Shown here: positions 54,786 to 62,611 of the stretch, in pieces
Layout: every line of letters starts with the position of its first letter
How positions within the stretch are numbered: the first letter of the stretch is position 1
NCBI GenBank assembly: GCA_021413845.1
Contig: JAIOPP010000109.1
Span: 40,799 to 104,798, forward strand
From: Planctomycetia bacterium
GTDB taxonomy: Bacteria > Planctomycetota > Planctomycetia > Pirellulales > PNKZ01
Length of the DNA stretch: 64,000 nucleotides
Direction: 5' to 3'
Made by a program: the position numbers and the translations under genes
The notes under the pieces: model-generated
Databases searched by the model: none
Seen by the model: the letters and a program-made list of their open reading frames with translations, nothing else
Told to the model about the DNA's origin: nothing

Positions 54786-54830
54786 TAAAAAAGAAGACGC
54801 CCGTCGGCTGGGTCAAAACCGACGGGCGTC
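54786..54830 (-). terminator. Rho-independent terminator of the YTV-repeat gene
   Basis: On the minus strand a perfect 12-bp GC-rich stem (54819-54830 with 54796-54807), an 11-base loop and a T-rich tail (TTCTTTTTT) follow the YTV-repeat gene ending at 54878. It may also stop transcripts from the convergent FMN-reductase gene. Confidence 0.85.
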
Positions 54831-54877
54831 GCAGGATTTTCGATGCGTCTCGACAGGTTCGTCTCGGCGAGTCGGAA

Positions 54878-56332
54878 CTACTTCGCAGGGACCGCGCTTT
54901 CGATGACCGTTTTCTTTTCTTCGACGATGACCTTATTTGCATTGGTCCGTTCGTCGACCGGGCCGAACTTCGGAGTCGGCACCGCGGTGTCCATCGGCAG
55001 GCTCGGAGCGGCCGTGCCCGACGACGTAGCGTTGCCGCTACCGTAGGTCGACGGAGCCGAGTTCGTCGAAGGAGCAATCGATGGTGCAACGGTCGGCTCT
55101 TTGCGAACTTCGCCGGTCGAAGCCGCCGGAGCCGGCGTCAGATAGATCGGGTTGCCGCAAGCGTCGAGCGGCACTTTGTTCACGACGATATGCGGCACGC
55201 GGTAAGTGTACTGCACGGGCACGCGCTTCTCGACCACATGCGGCACTTGCACCTTCTGCACGACTTGCTCTTGGCGGCAGACGCGGACTTGTTCTTGCTC
55301 GACTCGTTCTTCTTGCACCATCTTCATCGAGGTGACCGGAACTTTCTTCACGACCTCCTCGGTGATCATCTTGCAAACTTGAACCGGAGTCTTCTTCTCG
55401 ATCCGTTCGACGACTTGGCGATAGGTCGTAACGGGGACCTTGCGAACCTGCTCTTCGGCGATCATGCGGCAAGTTTGCACCGGCACTTCACGCACCATCT
55501 CTTCGTTCATATAACGCACCGTTTGCACCGGCACGCGGCGAACTTCCGTACGGGGCACCATCGAGGTCTCGGGCACTTGCGCCGTGACGACGTTAGGCTG
55601 ATAGATGGTTTGCGGAACGACCGTGGCCGGAGCTTGCATCGGAGTCCAATGCAGGCCGCCCCGTTGATAGGCCGCGGCGCCGGTGAGCGGATCGATCGCG
55701 TAACCGCGCTGGTTCCAAGCAAGCCGCGTGCGCACGGCGCCCGGCTGCACGGCGTAGTTCGTCACATACTGGCCTTGGTCGATTTGCACGGGGCGGTAGG
55801 TCGTGACTTGTTCCATCACGGTGTAGGCTTCTTCGCGCTCCGACGTTTCGTAGACCGGGCGTTGCACGGTGTAGCGCTCTTCGCGCGTCGACGTTTCCCA
55901 GACCGGGCGTTGCACGGTGTAGCGCTCTTCGCGTTCCGACGTTTCCGGAATCTGTCGCACGACGTCGTAGCTTTCGTCGCGGATTTGCGTTTCCCACACC
56001 GGCTTCTGTACGGTGTAGCGCTCTTCACGCTCGGATGTTTCGTAGACAGGCTTCGCGACCATATATCGCTTTTCGCGGGTCTGCGTTTCCCAGACTGGTT
56101 TGAAACTGGTCACTTCGCGCTCTTCGTACACGGTTTCGTTTTCCAGACGATACGCGGTGACGGCGCGATCTTCGTAGACGGTTTGATAGTCGAGGCGGTA
56201 CGTCGTCGTCGGAATGGCGACAGGCGGCGTGGCGCACGATTGACAAGATTGGCCGTAAGCCGAGCCGGTGTGGTTACCGACGAAACCTGCGGCGGCGCAT
56301 CCGGCAGCGAGGAACGAGAAGAATTTTTTCAT
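54878..56332 (-). CDS. Secreted YTV-repeat protein
   Basis: This 484-residue protein has a signal peptide (residues 1-28, ending YGQS) from the ATG at 56332. Two blocks of 16-residue repeats follow. The first (about residues 44-180) repeats forms of RYTVQRPVWETSTREE, the planctomycete YTV repeat. The second (about 255-340) repeats VPVQTCRMIAEEQVRK-type units. A Gln/Tyr/Pro-rich stretch separates them. A Ser/Thr/Pro-rich C-terminal tail ends in a basic and acidic segment. Cys residues near the mature N-terminus (SCQSC) could form cross-links. Such proteins are proposed to be structural in planctomycete envelopes; the function is not known. It has its own terminator. Confidence 0.85.
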   Translation of the reverse strand: MKKFFSFLAAGCAAAGFVGNHTGSAYGQSCQSCATPPVAIPTTTYRLDYQTVYEDRAVTAYRLENETVYEEREVTSFKPVWETQTREKRYMVAKPVYETSEREERYTVQKPVWETQIRDESYDVVRQIPETSEREERYTVQRPVWETSTREERYTVQRPVYETSEREEAYTVMEQVTTYRPVQIDQGQYVTNYAVQPGAVRTRLAWNQRGYAIDPLTGAAAYQRGGLHWTPMQAPATVVPQTIYQPNVVTAQVPETSMVPRTEVRRVPVQTVRYMNEEMVREVPVQTCRMIAEEQVRKVPVTTYRQVVERIEKKTPVQVCKMITEEVVKKVPVTSMKMVQEERVEQEQVRVCRQEQVVQKVQVPHVVEKRVPVQYTYRVPHIVVNKVPLDACGNPIYLTPAPAASTGEVRKEPTVAPSIAPSTNSAPSTYGSGNATSSGTAAPSLPMDTAVPTPKFGPVDERTNANKVIVEEKKTVIESAVPAK

Positions 56333-56875
56333 ACAAGCATGACCCCTACACGACACTTCGATGTGGTTAAACTCGCGTTTTGCATTCGGTCGAGAAGCGG
56401 CGGCTCTCCGAGCTGCGCTTCGCAACGTCTGCGTCGTGCATCCGTGCGCTCGACTTCCATACGCAACTTCGAGGCCGGCCGTTCACGCTATCGTGCGAAT
56501 CTCGTCGAGCATGCGCTGCACGCTACGAATTCGACACCGGGGAGACGTGATGCGGTCGATCTTGCTTTGCGTCTTTGCCACGCGCGAGTCCCTTGTCGCG
56601 AGGCCTCTCGTTAGCAGTTTGCTAATGAGAAGGTCGGCTTGCCCGCAGATCGCCTGAGCGCTCCGAAAATACAAGCCATCTAAAACATAGCTCGGAAACG
56701 CCGAAGAAGTGCGTAAAAATCCTCAAGATTTCGCGAGCCTGAGCCGCAGGCGGCACAGCCTGCGCAATCGTTAAATTCGCCGGCGGTAGTAGCGCAAGCA
56801 GCGGAATCAGCGAGGGTTGAAGCAACTCTTCCGAGGCGAGCGGCCGGTGTGAACCGGCCGTTTCGGTGAGACGCG
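56333..56875. other. 543-bp gap upstream of the YTV gene with hairpin and REP-like unit
   Basis: No gene is supported in this stretch. It contains a 10-bp hairpin (56605-56614 with 56618-56627, one G-U pair) and a REP-like unit near its end (56834-56860). The part near 56333 should hold the YTV-gene promoter, but I could not identify it. Confidence 0.5.
56834..56860. repeat. REP-like palindromic unit (variant copy)
   Basis: The first 17 bases are identical to the start of each arm at 57445 and 57532. The rest differs by two bases in the loop. The inner palindrome is CGGCCGGT and ACCGGCCG. It sits about 585 bases from the double unit. Confidence 0.7.
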
Positions 56876-57220
56876 TTAAGTTACGGCGTCGAGATCGATG
56901 ACGTCTGCCGCGCAAAAAGTGACAGATCCGTGTGAGGCTTCGAAGTCGGCAACTTCAACGCCCAGGTCGTCCCATTGGCGGTGTCGAATGTCCAAGATGA
57001 TCATTCCGTTCGTCGGCGCAGGAAACCCTTCTCCGATCACTAATCGTCGAGGTCGGAAGAATCGAAGACGACGAACCGTCGATTGTCGCCTAAGAGTCAG
57101 GTCGAGAAATGAATTGCGACAATCTTCGGGATCATTTTGGTAGTCGAATCGAATGATTTCGTATTCGTGTGGCCGATCGATAATCGAATGAATCGGGCTA
57201 TCACCGTAGGTGTCGGTCAT
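56876..57220 (-). CDS. Hypothetical protein (114 aa)
   Basis: This small soluble protein starts MTDTYGDSPIHSIIDRPHEY and is rich in strands (LTLRRQSTVRRLRFFRPRRL, GMIILDIRHRQWDDLGVEV). I know no family for it. Its ATG overlaps the stop of a truncated transposase (ATGA). It lies between a REP-like unit and the transposase fragment, so it is part of an accessory-looking patch. A role as a small immunity-type or cargo protein is possible but unsupported. Confidence 0.6.
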   Translation of the reverse strand: MTDTYGDSPIHSIIDRPHEYEIIRFDYQNDPEDCRNSFLDLTLRRQSTVRRLRFFRPRRLVIGEGFPAPTNGMIILDIRHRQWDDLGVEVADFEASHGSVTFCAADVIDLDAVT

Positions 57221-57420
57221 ATGATCCTAATCAAAGCGATATACAAGGGCGAGTCGGCATCGATCGCGGTGCCCGGCGTGTTATGAATTTCGGCTTCGCC
57301 TCGTGCGTTGCGGATCGAGGTCACGAATCCTTTCGTGCTTCCCGGCAACCAACTTCCGTAAGTGTGCCAAGTAAGAAACCAAATCCGATCGCTCGGCATG
57401 GAGTCGGCTCGTAAAGTCAT
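57217..57420 (-). pseudogene. Truncated REP-associated (Y1/IS200-like) transposase fragment
   Basis: The 67-residue product keeps only the N-terminal part of a REP-associated tyrosine transposase: WFLTWHTYGSWLPGSTKGFV and HNTPGTAIDAD. The catalytic HUH motif and active Tyr that should follow are missing, and the frame ends after YIALIRII. Full-length members are usually about 150-250 residues. It lies 25 bases from a large inverted repeat of the REP type. This suggests a decayed element or a domesticated remnant. Confidence 0.75.
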
Positions 57421-57444
57421 TTGGGCGATGATCGATACTACTTA

Positions 57445-57532
57445 AGGCGAGCGGCCGGTGTCAGCCGGCCGGTCACATTGGTGCTTCTTTAAGCTGCGCA
57501 ATTACCGGCCGGCTGACACCGGCCGCTCGCCT
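57445..57532. repeat. REP-like element: perfect 29-bp inverted repeat
   Basis: The arms 57445-57473 and 57504-57532 are exact reverse complements (29 of 29 bases), joined by a 30-base loop. Each arm also contains a smaller GC-rich palindrome. A variant half-copy lies at 56834. It follows the DUF1552 gene closely, so the hairpin could also act as a transcription stop or RNA stabiliser. Confidence 0.9.
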
Positions 57533-57554
57533 CGGATGAATCGTTCGCCGCTTC

Positions 57555-58874
57555 TTACGTCAAACCCGGGAGTACTCCTTCGCCGCAGTAGTCCGGGTTG
57601 CCGAACTTCGTGAGGCGATGGCCGAAGGCGTGGGCGAGCGAGAGGAGCAGCCGGTTGTGCGGGAGCTTTTTGAGCTTGAGCGAGCGGCCCATCTTGAAGC
57701 CGAGGCCGCCGCCGACCATGACGAACGGAATGTCGTCGAGCGTGTGCGAGTTTCCTTTGCCGAGCTCGTTCGTCCAGACGATCAGCGTGTTGTCGAGCAT
57801 CGTGCCGCCGCCTCCCGGCTCGGGTGTCTTGGCAAGTTGCTCGGCTAGGTAAGCCACCTGCTCGCAGTACCATTTGTTGATCTTCGTCAACTTCTCTTGA
57901 GCCTTCTCCTCTTTGTCGGGCTCGTGCGACAACTCGTGATGCCCTTCTTCGACGCCGAGCCATCGCATCTTCGCTTGGCCGACGGAGTTGGTGTATTGCA
58001 AGGTCGCGATGCGCGTGAAGTCGGCGCGGAAGCCGGCGACCATCAGGTCGATCTGCATCTTCGAGATCCGCGGCATTTCGTCGTTGTCGTCTTTCACGCC
58101 GGCCGGCAGCTCGGGCACCGCATGCCCGACGTCGACCACGGTCGTGGCGCGGAGCTCTCGCTCGAGATTGCGCACGAGCGACGCGTGCTCGTCGAGCAGG
58201 CGGCGATCTTCCTTGCTGACCACGGCCGAGACTTTGCGGAAGTCTTCCTGCAATTCATCGAGCACGCCGCGTAGGCTCTCTTGGTCTTTCATGTGGCCGT
58301 AGAGCTTCGAGAACATCTGATACGGATGATCGATCGGCGCGATCGGCTTGTTCGGGCCGGAGTAAACCATGCGGGTCCAAGTGTCGGCGCGGTCGGGGAC
58401 CATCACGCCGAACTCGAGCGAGCCGAAACGCGTGCGCGTGGCATCGTTCTTTTGCAGAAACGTTTTCAACTCTTGATCGATCGAGTGGCCGCTCGACCAA
58501 CCGGCCGGCGTATCGGAACCACCCTGGATGTTGCCCGGAAAGAGCTCGATGCCGGTGAGCAAGCAACCGATGCCGCGCATGTGGTTGTCGCCGTCGCCGC
58601 GCACTTTGTCGCACACGCCCTTGAGCACGAGCGTTTGCTTTTGAAACGGCGCGAGCGGCTTCAAGCTTTCCGGGAGCGTAAACTTTTCGCCCTCTTCCTC
58701 CGGCCAAAACGTCTTGGGCACGACTCCGTTGGGACTGAACACGACGACGAGCCGCTGCTTGCGCGCCCGTTGATTGGCGAAGCCGAGGCTCGGCAGGTTG
58801 AGCACATACGGCACGGCCGCGGCACTCAGGCCCAACTTGCGGACGAACTCGCGACGACTGGTAACGCGTCCCAT
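57555..58874 (-). CDS. DUF1552-family secreted protein
   Basis: This 439-residue protein carries an N-terminal Tat-type signal ([17 protein letters not shown]) and matches the DUF1552 family, common in planctomycetes. Its body shows [17 protein letters not shown] near residue 43, [15 protein letters not shown] near 100 and [16 protein letters not shown] near 375. The fold is alkaline-phosphatase-like in outline, but I can see no complete catalytic set. It is paired with the DUF1592-type cytochrome gene directly upstream (41-base gap, same strand). This fixed pair may link an oxidative step to another reaction; the pathway is unknown. Confidence 0.92.
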   Translation of the reverse strand: MGRVTSRREFVRKLGLSAAAVPYVLNLPSLGFANQRARKQRLVVVFSPNGVVPKTFWPEEEGEKFTLPESLKPLAPFQKQTLVLKGVCDKVRGDGDNHMRGIGCLLTGIELFPGNIQGGSDTPAGWSSGHSIDQELKTFLQKNDATRTRFGSLEFGVMVPDRADTWTRMVYSGPNKPIAPIDHPYQMFSKLYGHMKDQESLRGVLDELQEDFRKVSAVVSKEDRRLLDEHASLVRNLERELRATTVVDVGHAVPELPAGVKDDNDEMPRISKMQIDLMVAGFRADFTRIATLQYTNSVGQAKMRWLGVEEGHHELSHEPDKEEKAQEKLTKINKWYCEQVAYLAEQLAKTPEPGGGGTMLDNTLIVWTNELGKGNSHTLDDIPFVMVGGGLGFKMGRSLKLKKLPHNRLLLSLAHAFGHRLTKFGNPDYCGEGVLPGLT

Positions 58875-58916
58875 AGGAATACTCGTGCTTTGGAAGTTCT
58901 CAGCTACTTTTATCAG

Positions 58917-61259
58917 TTACTTCTTAACCGTCACAGGTTGCCCCTTCACGGGCGCAGTCGGAGCCGCTTGCGATTTCGCAGGCAGATCGTTCTGCGCCAT
59001 CGAACCATCGCGCGACCCGAACGCCGAAGCCACCAGCATCTCGATCATCAGTTTGCGAATATGAAATCCTTGCGCGGCGAACGAACGCTCCAATTCTATG
59101 TGCGTCTGCGGCCCGTAGGCGAGGATCGGCTGCTTGACCAGATAGTGAAACAACTGCTCGACAAACGCTTCGTGGGTCTCGTCGCTGCGCGCCAAGAAGG
59201 CCGCGAGCTCGCGCACGTCGGAGAACTTTACTTTCTCGCCGGTTCGGGTTTGGTAAACGCCGGTCGCATCGATCGGTTTCCCTTTCTCTTCGGCGCGGAA
59301 CCGTCCGACGGCGTCGAAGTTCTCGAAAGCGAAGCCGAGCGGATTGATCATCCGATGACAGGCTTGGCACGACTCGGCTTTCGTCTGCAAGTCGACGCGC
59401 TGCCGAGTCGTCAACTCGGCATGGAGATCCGCGGCCAACGGCGCAACCGCTTCCGGCGGCGGTCGCAAGGCGCGGCCCAACACGCTGCGAGCGATGAACA
59501 CGCCCCGATGAATCGGCGAGCTCGTAGCGTTGTAGGCATAGCCGGCCATGAGGTAGGGATGCGTCAGCACTCCGGCGCGCGGCCCTTTCGGGAGGCTTAC
59601 TTTTTGAAACGGGGCGTCTGCGGGCAACGAGCCGCCGTAGAACTTCGAGAGCTTGCCGTTCAGGTAAAGCGAGTCGGCGAGGAGCAATTGGCGGAAGTCG
59701 GAACTCTCGCTCCAGATGACATCGTCGAGAAATAAGTCGAGCGCCGTATGTAGGTCGGAAACCAGAGCGTCGTCGAAGTCGGGGAAGCGCTTCGTGTCTT
59801 TCGAGAGTTCCTCGAAGTGATCGACCCGCAGCCATTGCACGAAAAAATCGTGGAGCTTGCCGCGCGTACGAGGGTCGTCGAGCATCCGTTCCGCTTGCTT
59901 GCGCACTTCCGCGGGAGTCGAGAGCTTGCCCTGCGCCGCCGCTTGCATGAGACCCTGATCGGGAAGCGAATCCCAAAGGCCGAACGAAAGCCGCGCGGCC
60001 ACATCGAACGAGTCGGGCTTGCCGTGATCGACTTCGTGATACAAGAACCGCGGCGACATCAACACCAGCAACACGCACCGCTTCACGGCCAACTCGGGAT
60101 CGGGCGTTTCCGCGAACGGCCGCTCGAGATAAAGCTTTTTTAAGTCGTCGGTCAGCGGACGACGGAAAGCCCGCTCCGCAAACTTGCGGGCGAACTCGCG
60201 TAGTTTCTCGTTGCGATCTTTCGCATCGGGCTTCGTGCCGGCGAGTTCCGAAATCTTCGCGTAGACATACGCCGATACTTCGATGGCGGAGTCCATCACC
60301 GCTTGTTCCCAAGCTTCGGAAACCGCCGTCCCCCGTTCGTAGCCGACGCTCCGATCGTCGGGCGGAAACGGCACGGTCGAGATGAACAGTTCCGGAAAAG
60401 CGACCGGCGACAAGCAACGCGCGGGAACCACTTCCGGTTCGCGATGCGGTTGCTTCCACTTCAGCACGATCCGCGCCGTCTTTTCTTTCGCTTCCTTCGA
60501 CTTGAAGAATTCGAGCCGAATCGGGTAAGCACGGCCGCCGAGCAGGCGAACCGATTCGCGCAGCGCGACGTCTTTGCCGGAGCGGACGCTGCCGTCGATG
60601 AGCGGGGTCTGCATGTCGTTGACCCAAAGACGCGCGCCGTTTTGCGTTTCGAGAATGAATTCGAAGTCGCCCGATTCGGGTGCGAGCAAGGAACCCGACC
60701 AGCGCATGCCGAACTCGACCGGTTCGATCTTACCGACGAGCGGGCTCACCTCGCCGAAGTCGAAGTCGACGGTGGGGTCGAGACGTTCGAGCTCTTTTTG
60801 CGAAGTACGTTTCTTGAAGTACTCTCCTTTTAAGCCTCGTTTGTCGTCCCATTTGTTCGTCCAACGAAAGCTACCGACGAGATCGGCGACCGATTGGCGA
60901 TATTGGCGGACGGTGAGGCGCGAAAGCTCGAGCTTCGCGGGTTGATTGCGAGCCTGCGCGATCGGCGAATAAAACGTCTCGTAGATATAAGCCGCCACGC
61001 GCGCAGCATCCGGCCCAACGCACTTTTCCGGATCTCCCTCGGGCATCGTCTTGGCGATCAGTTCGGCCAACTCGACGATCGACTTATCGCCGACCAGCGG
61101 CTTCGCGTAGTGCGCCTTCACCCCTTCGCCGCTCAGACCATGACACGATGCACAGAGCTGCTTATAAATCTCGGCCCCGCTTCGGCCATCTGCGGCGCGC
61201 GCGACGACACCCTGCTCGGCGGCAACGAAGAGAAGCAGAGCGAGGAAGATTCGCTGCAT
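58917..61259 (-). CDS. DUF1592/DUF1588-type cytochrome c protein with PA14 insert
   Basis: This is a large exported haem protein, 780 residues from the ATG at 61259. The frame extends to 61379 but lacks a better start. After a signal peptide (ending ARAADG) there is a cytochrome c domain with haem site CASCHG near residue 37. DUF1587 follows (RLTVRQYRQSVADLVG), then a PA14-type domain (GEYFKKRTSQ, PESGDFEFILETQNGARLWV). After that come DUF1592, DUF1588 with a second haem-like CQACH motif (near residue 665), and a DUF1585 end. It forms a pair with the DUF1552 gene. Such proteins are planctomycete hallmarks of unknown biochemistry. The PA14 domain suggests binding of a carbohydrate. Confidence 0.9.
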   Translation of the reverse strand: MQRIFLALLLFVAAEQGVVARAADGRSGAEIYKQLCASCHGLSGEGVKAHYAKPLVGDKSIVELAELIAKTMPEGDPEKCVGPDAARVAAYIYETFYSPIAQARNQPAKLELSRLTVRQYRQSVADLVGSFRWTNKWDDKRGLKGEYFKKRTSQKELERLDPTVDFDFGEVSPLVGKIEPVEFGMRWSGSLLAPESGDFEFILETQNGARLWVNDMQTPLIDGSVRSGKDVALRESVRLLGGRAYPIRLEFFKSKEAKEKTARIVLKWKQPHREPEVVPARCLSPVAFPELFISTVPFPPDDRSVGYERGTAVSEAWEQAVMDSAIEVSAYVYAKISELAGTKPDAKDRNEKLREFARKFAERAFRRPLTDDLKKLYLERPFAETPDPELAVKRCVLLVLMSPRFLYHEVDHGKPDSFDVAARLSFGLWDSLPDQGLMQAAAQGKLSTPAEVRKQAERMLDDPRTRGKLHDFFVQWLRVDHFEELSKDTKRFPDFDDALVSDLHTALDLFLDDVIWSESSDFRQLLLADSLYLNGKLSKFYGGSLPADAPFQKVSLPKGPRAGVLTHPYLMAGYAYNATSSPIHRGVFIARSVLGRALRPPPEAVAPLAADLHAELTTRQRVDLQTKAESCQACHRMINPLGFAFENFDAVGRFRAEEKGKPIDATGVYQTRTGEKVKFSDVRELAAFLARSDETHEAFVEQLFHYLVKQPILAYGPQTHIELERSFAAQGFHIRKLMIEMLVASAFGSRDGSMAQNDLPAKSQAAPTAPVKGQPVTVKK

Positions 61260-61569
61260 GGCAACGAGCAGGGAGCAAAGGAGGGAAATGAGGCAGGAGA
61301 TTCGGCAGACCCGGAGCCGCGCGATGGAAACCCGCGGCCGCTCGGGCGAGCCTTTCCATGATCGGGTACCGCCGTGCAAGCGTCAACGGTAGCACGGCCC
61401 GAACGCGTCGACGTCAGCGGAATGTCGCGAGAATTCGCCGCTATGGATCACTTCGGCTGCCTGGGACGTGCGTCTTCCATGAAACCGGTCTCGAAGCAAA
61501 TCCGGCGCGGTGCTATCATCCGCGACCTGAAACATGGCGGCGTTTCTTTTCCAGCCCAGGATGGCGCGG
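61260..61569. other. Divergent gap (310 bp)
   Basis: The divergent region between the cytochrome gene and the SpsF-like gene should hold promoters for both. I saw no RNA gene, strong promoter or repeat in it. Confidence 0.4.
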
Positions 61570-62319
61570 ATGACCCAGACGGTTCGTATCGTATTGCAGG
61601 CGCGCATGGGATCGTTGCGCCGACCGGGAAAGACCCTCGCGTCGATCGCCGGCAAGACGCTACTGGCGCGCTGCTTAGAACGATTGCATGCCGTGCGCTG
61701 CGGCCGTGGTCGACAGCGCCCGCAACTGATCGTCGCAACATCGCAAGCCGCGAGCGACGATGCCGTCGAGCGCGAAGCGGCGCTCTTGGGCTACGGTTGC
61801 GTGCGAGGTTCGGAAGAGAATGTCCTCGCGCGCTACCTGGCAGCGACAGCCGATCTCGATGCGAACGACATCCTCGTGCGCGCGACGGCTGACAATCCGC
61901 TTTACTGTCCGAACTTGACGGCGCAGTTGATCGATGGGCATCGAGCCGGAGCCGACGTCTACACGGGAATCATGCCCGAGCTATCGGCGATAGTGCCCGA
62001 GGTGTTGCGCGTCGGTGCGCTGCGTGCGATGGCGCTCCGCGACGATCTCGACGACTATTGTCGTGAACACGTCACTCCTTATTTCCGTCGCGAAGCGACT
62101 CCGTTTCGCGTCCAATGGTTGCCGAACGTCTGGGTCGGACTCGATCCGAGCCTACGGCTTACGGTCGATACGCAGGCCGATGTCGACCACATGGATAACG
62201 TGTATCGCGAGTTGATCGCACGCACCGGTGGCGACGATGCCCCCTCCTGGCGGCTCGACCAAATCTATGCTGCGGCACGAACGATCGTCGAGCGTGGCGC
62301 TTGGCAACTAGCCTCGTAG
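61570..62319 (+). CDS. SpsF-like cytidylyltransferase
   Basis: This nucleotidyltransferase resembles SpsF and the CMP-sugar synthetases (NeuA, KdsB). The nucleotide-binding motif is VLQARMGSLRRPGKTL at residues about 8-23. The second motif LVRATADNPLYCPN lies near 100, and NVWVGLDPSLRLTVDTQADV near 190. It activates a sugar acid or related group for surface glycans; the exact substrate is not known. I start at the ATG at 61570 because homologues begin just before QARMGS; ATGs at 61534 and 61561 are alternatives. No glycan cluster surrounds it. Confidence 0.85.
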   Translation: MTQTVRIVLQARMGSLRRPGKTLASIAGKTLLARCLERLHAVRCGRGRQRPQLIVATSQAASDDAVEREAALLGYGCVRGSEENVLARYLAATADLDANDILVRATADNPLYCPNLTAQLIDGHRAGADVYTGIMPELSAIVPEVLRVGALRAMALRDDLDDYCREHVTPYFRREATPFRVQWLPNVWVGLDPSLRLTVDTQADVDHMDNVYRELIARTGGDDAPSWRLDQIYAAARTIVERGAWQLAS

Positions 62320-62611
62320 CACGGCTGCGCGGAAACGAGCGCAGCGGTGAGAAGCCGCAGTTTTCGGGTAGACCTCTCGGCCGGGCAAACATTTGCAACG
62401 CTCATTGCGACAACACGTTAATGTCGCTTGCAATCGCTGATCGGAGTGGTGAACCCCTTGTGTAAGCGAGGCTTGTCGCACACGATAATGCCCGCAACGC
62501 AGACTCTGACGAAGCGTGCCGCGGGTTCTTGAGCCCTAGCGCAACGCCGCCGAACACGACCTGCCGAGCCGCTCGACTTTACTAGCATCCCACCGCGATG
62601 TTCGCATCCGT

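Noticed and set aside
54470..56614. A 714-codon plus-strand frame across the YTV gene
   Set aside because: Its long His/Leu/Asp-rich repeats are the mirror of the 16-residue YTV repeats on the other strand, and it crosses two terminator or gene boundaries.
57445..57532. CRISPR-type repeat or att site
   Set aside because: There are only two arms in inverted orientation with one loop and no spacer series, integrase or tRNA. A REP-like palindrome fits better.
58281..59735. A 484-codon plus-strand frame opposite the DUF1552/DUF1592 genes
   Set aside because: It spans two genes on the other strand and contains no recognisable domain.
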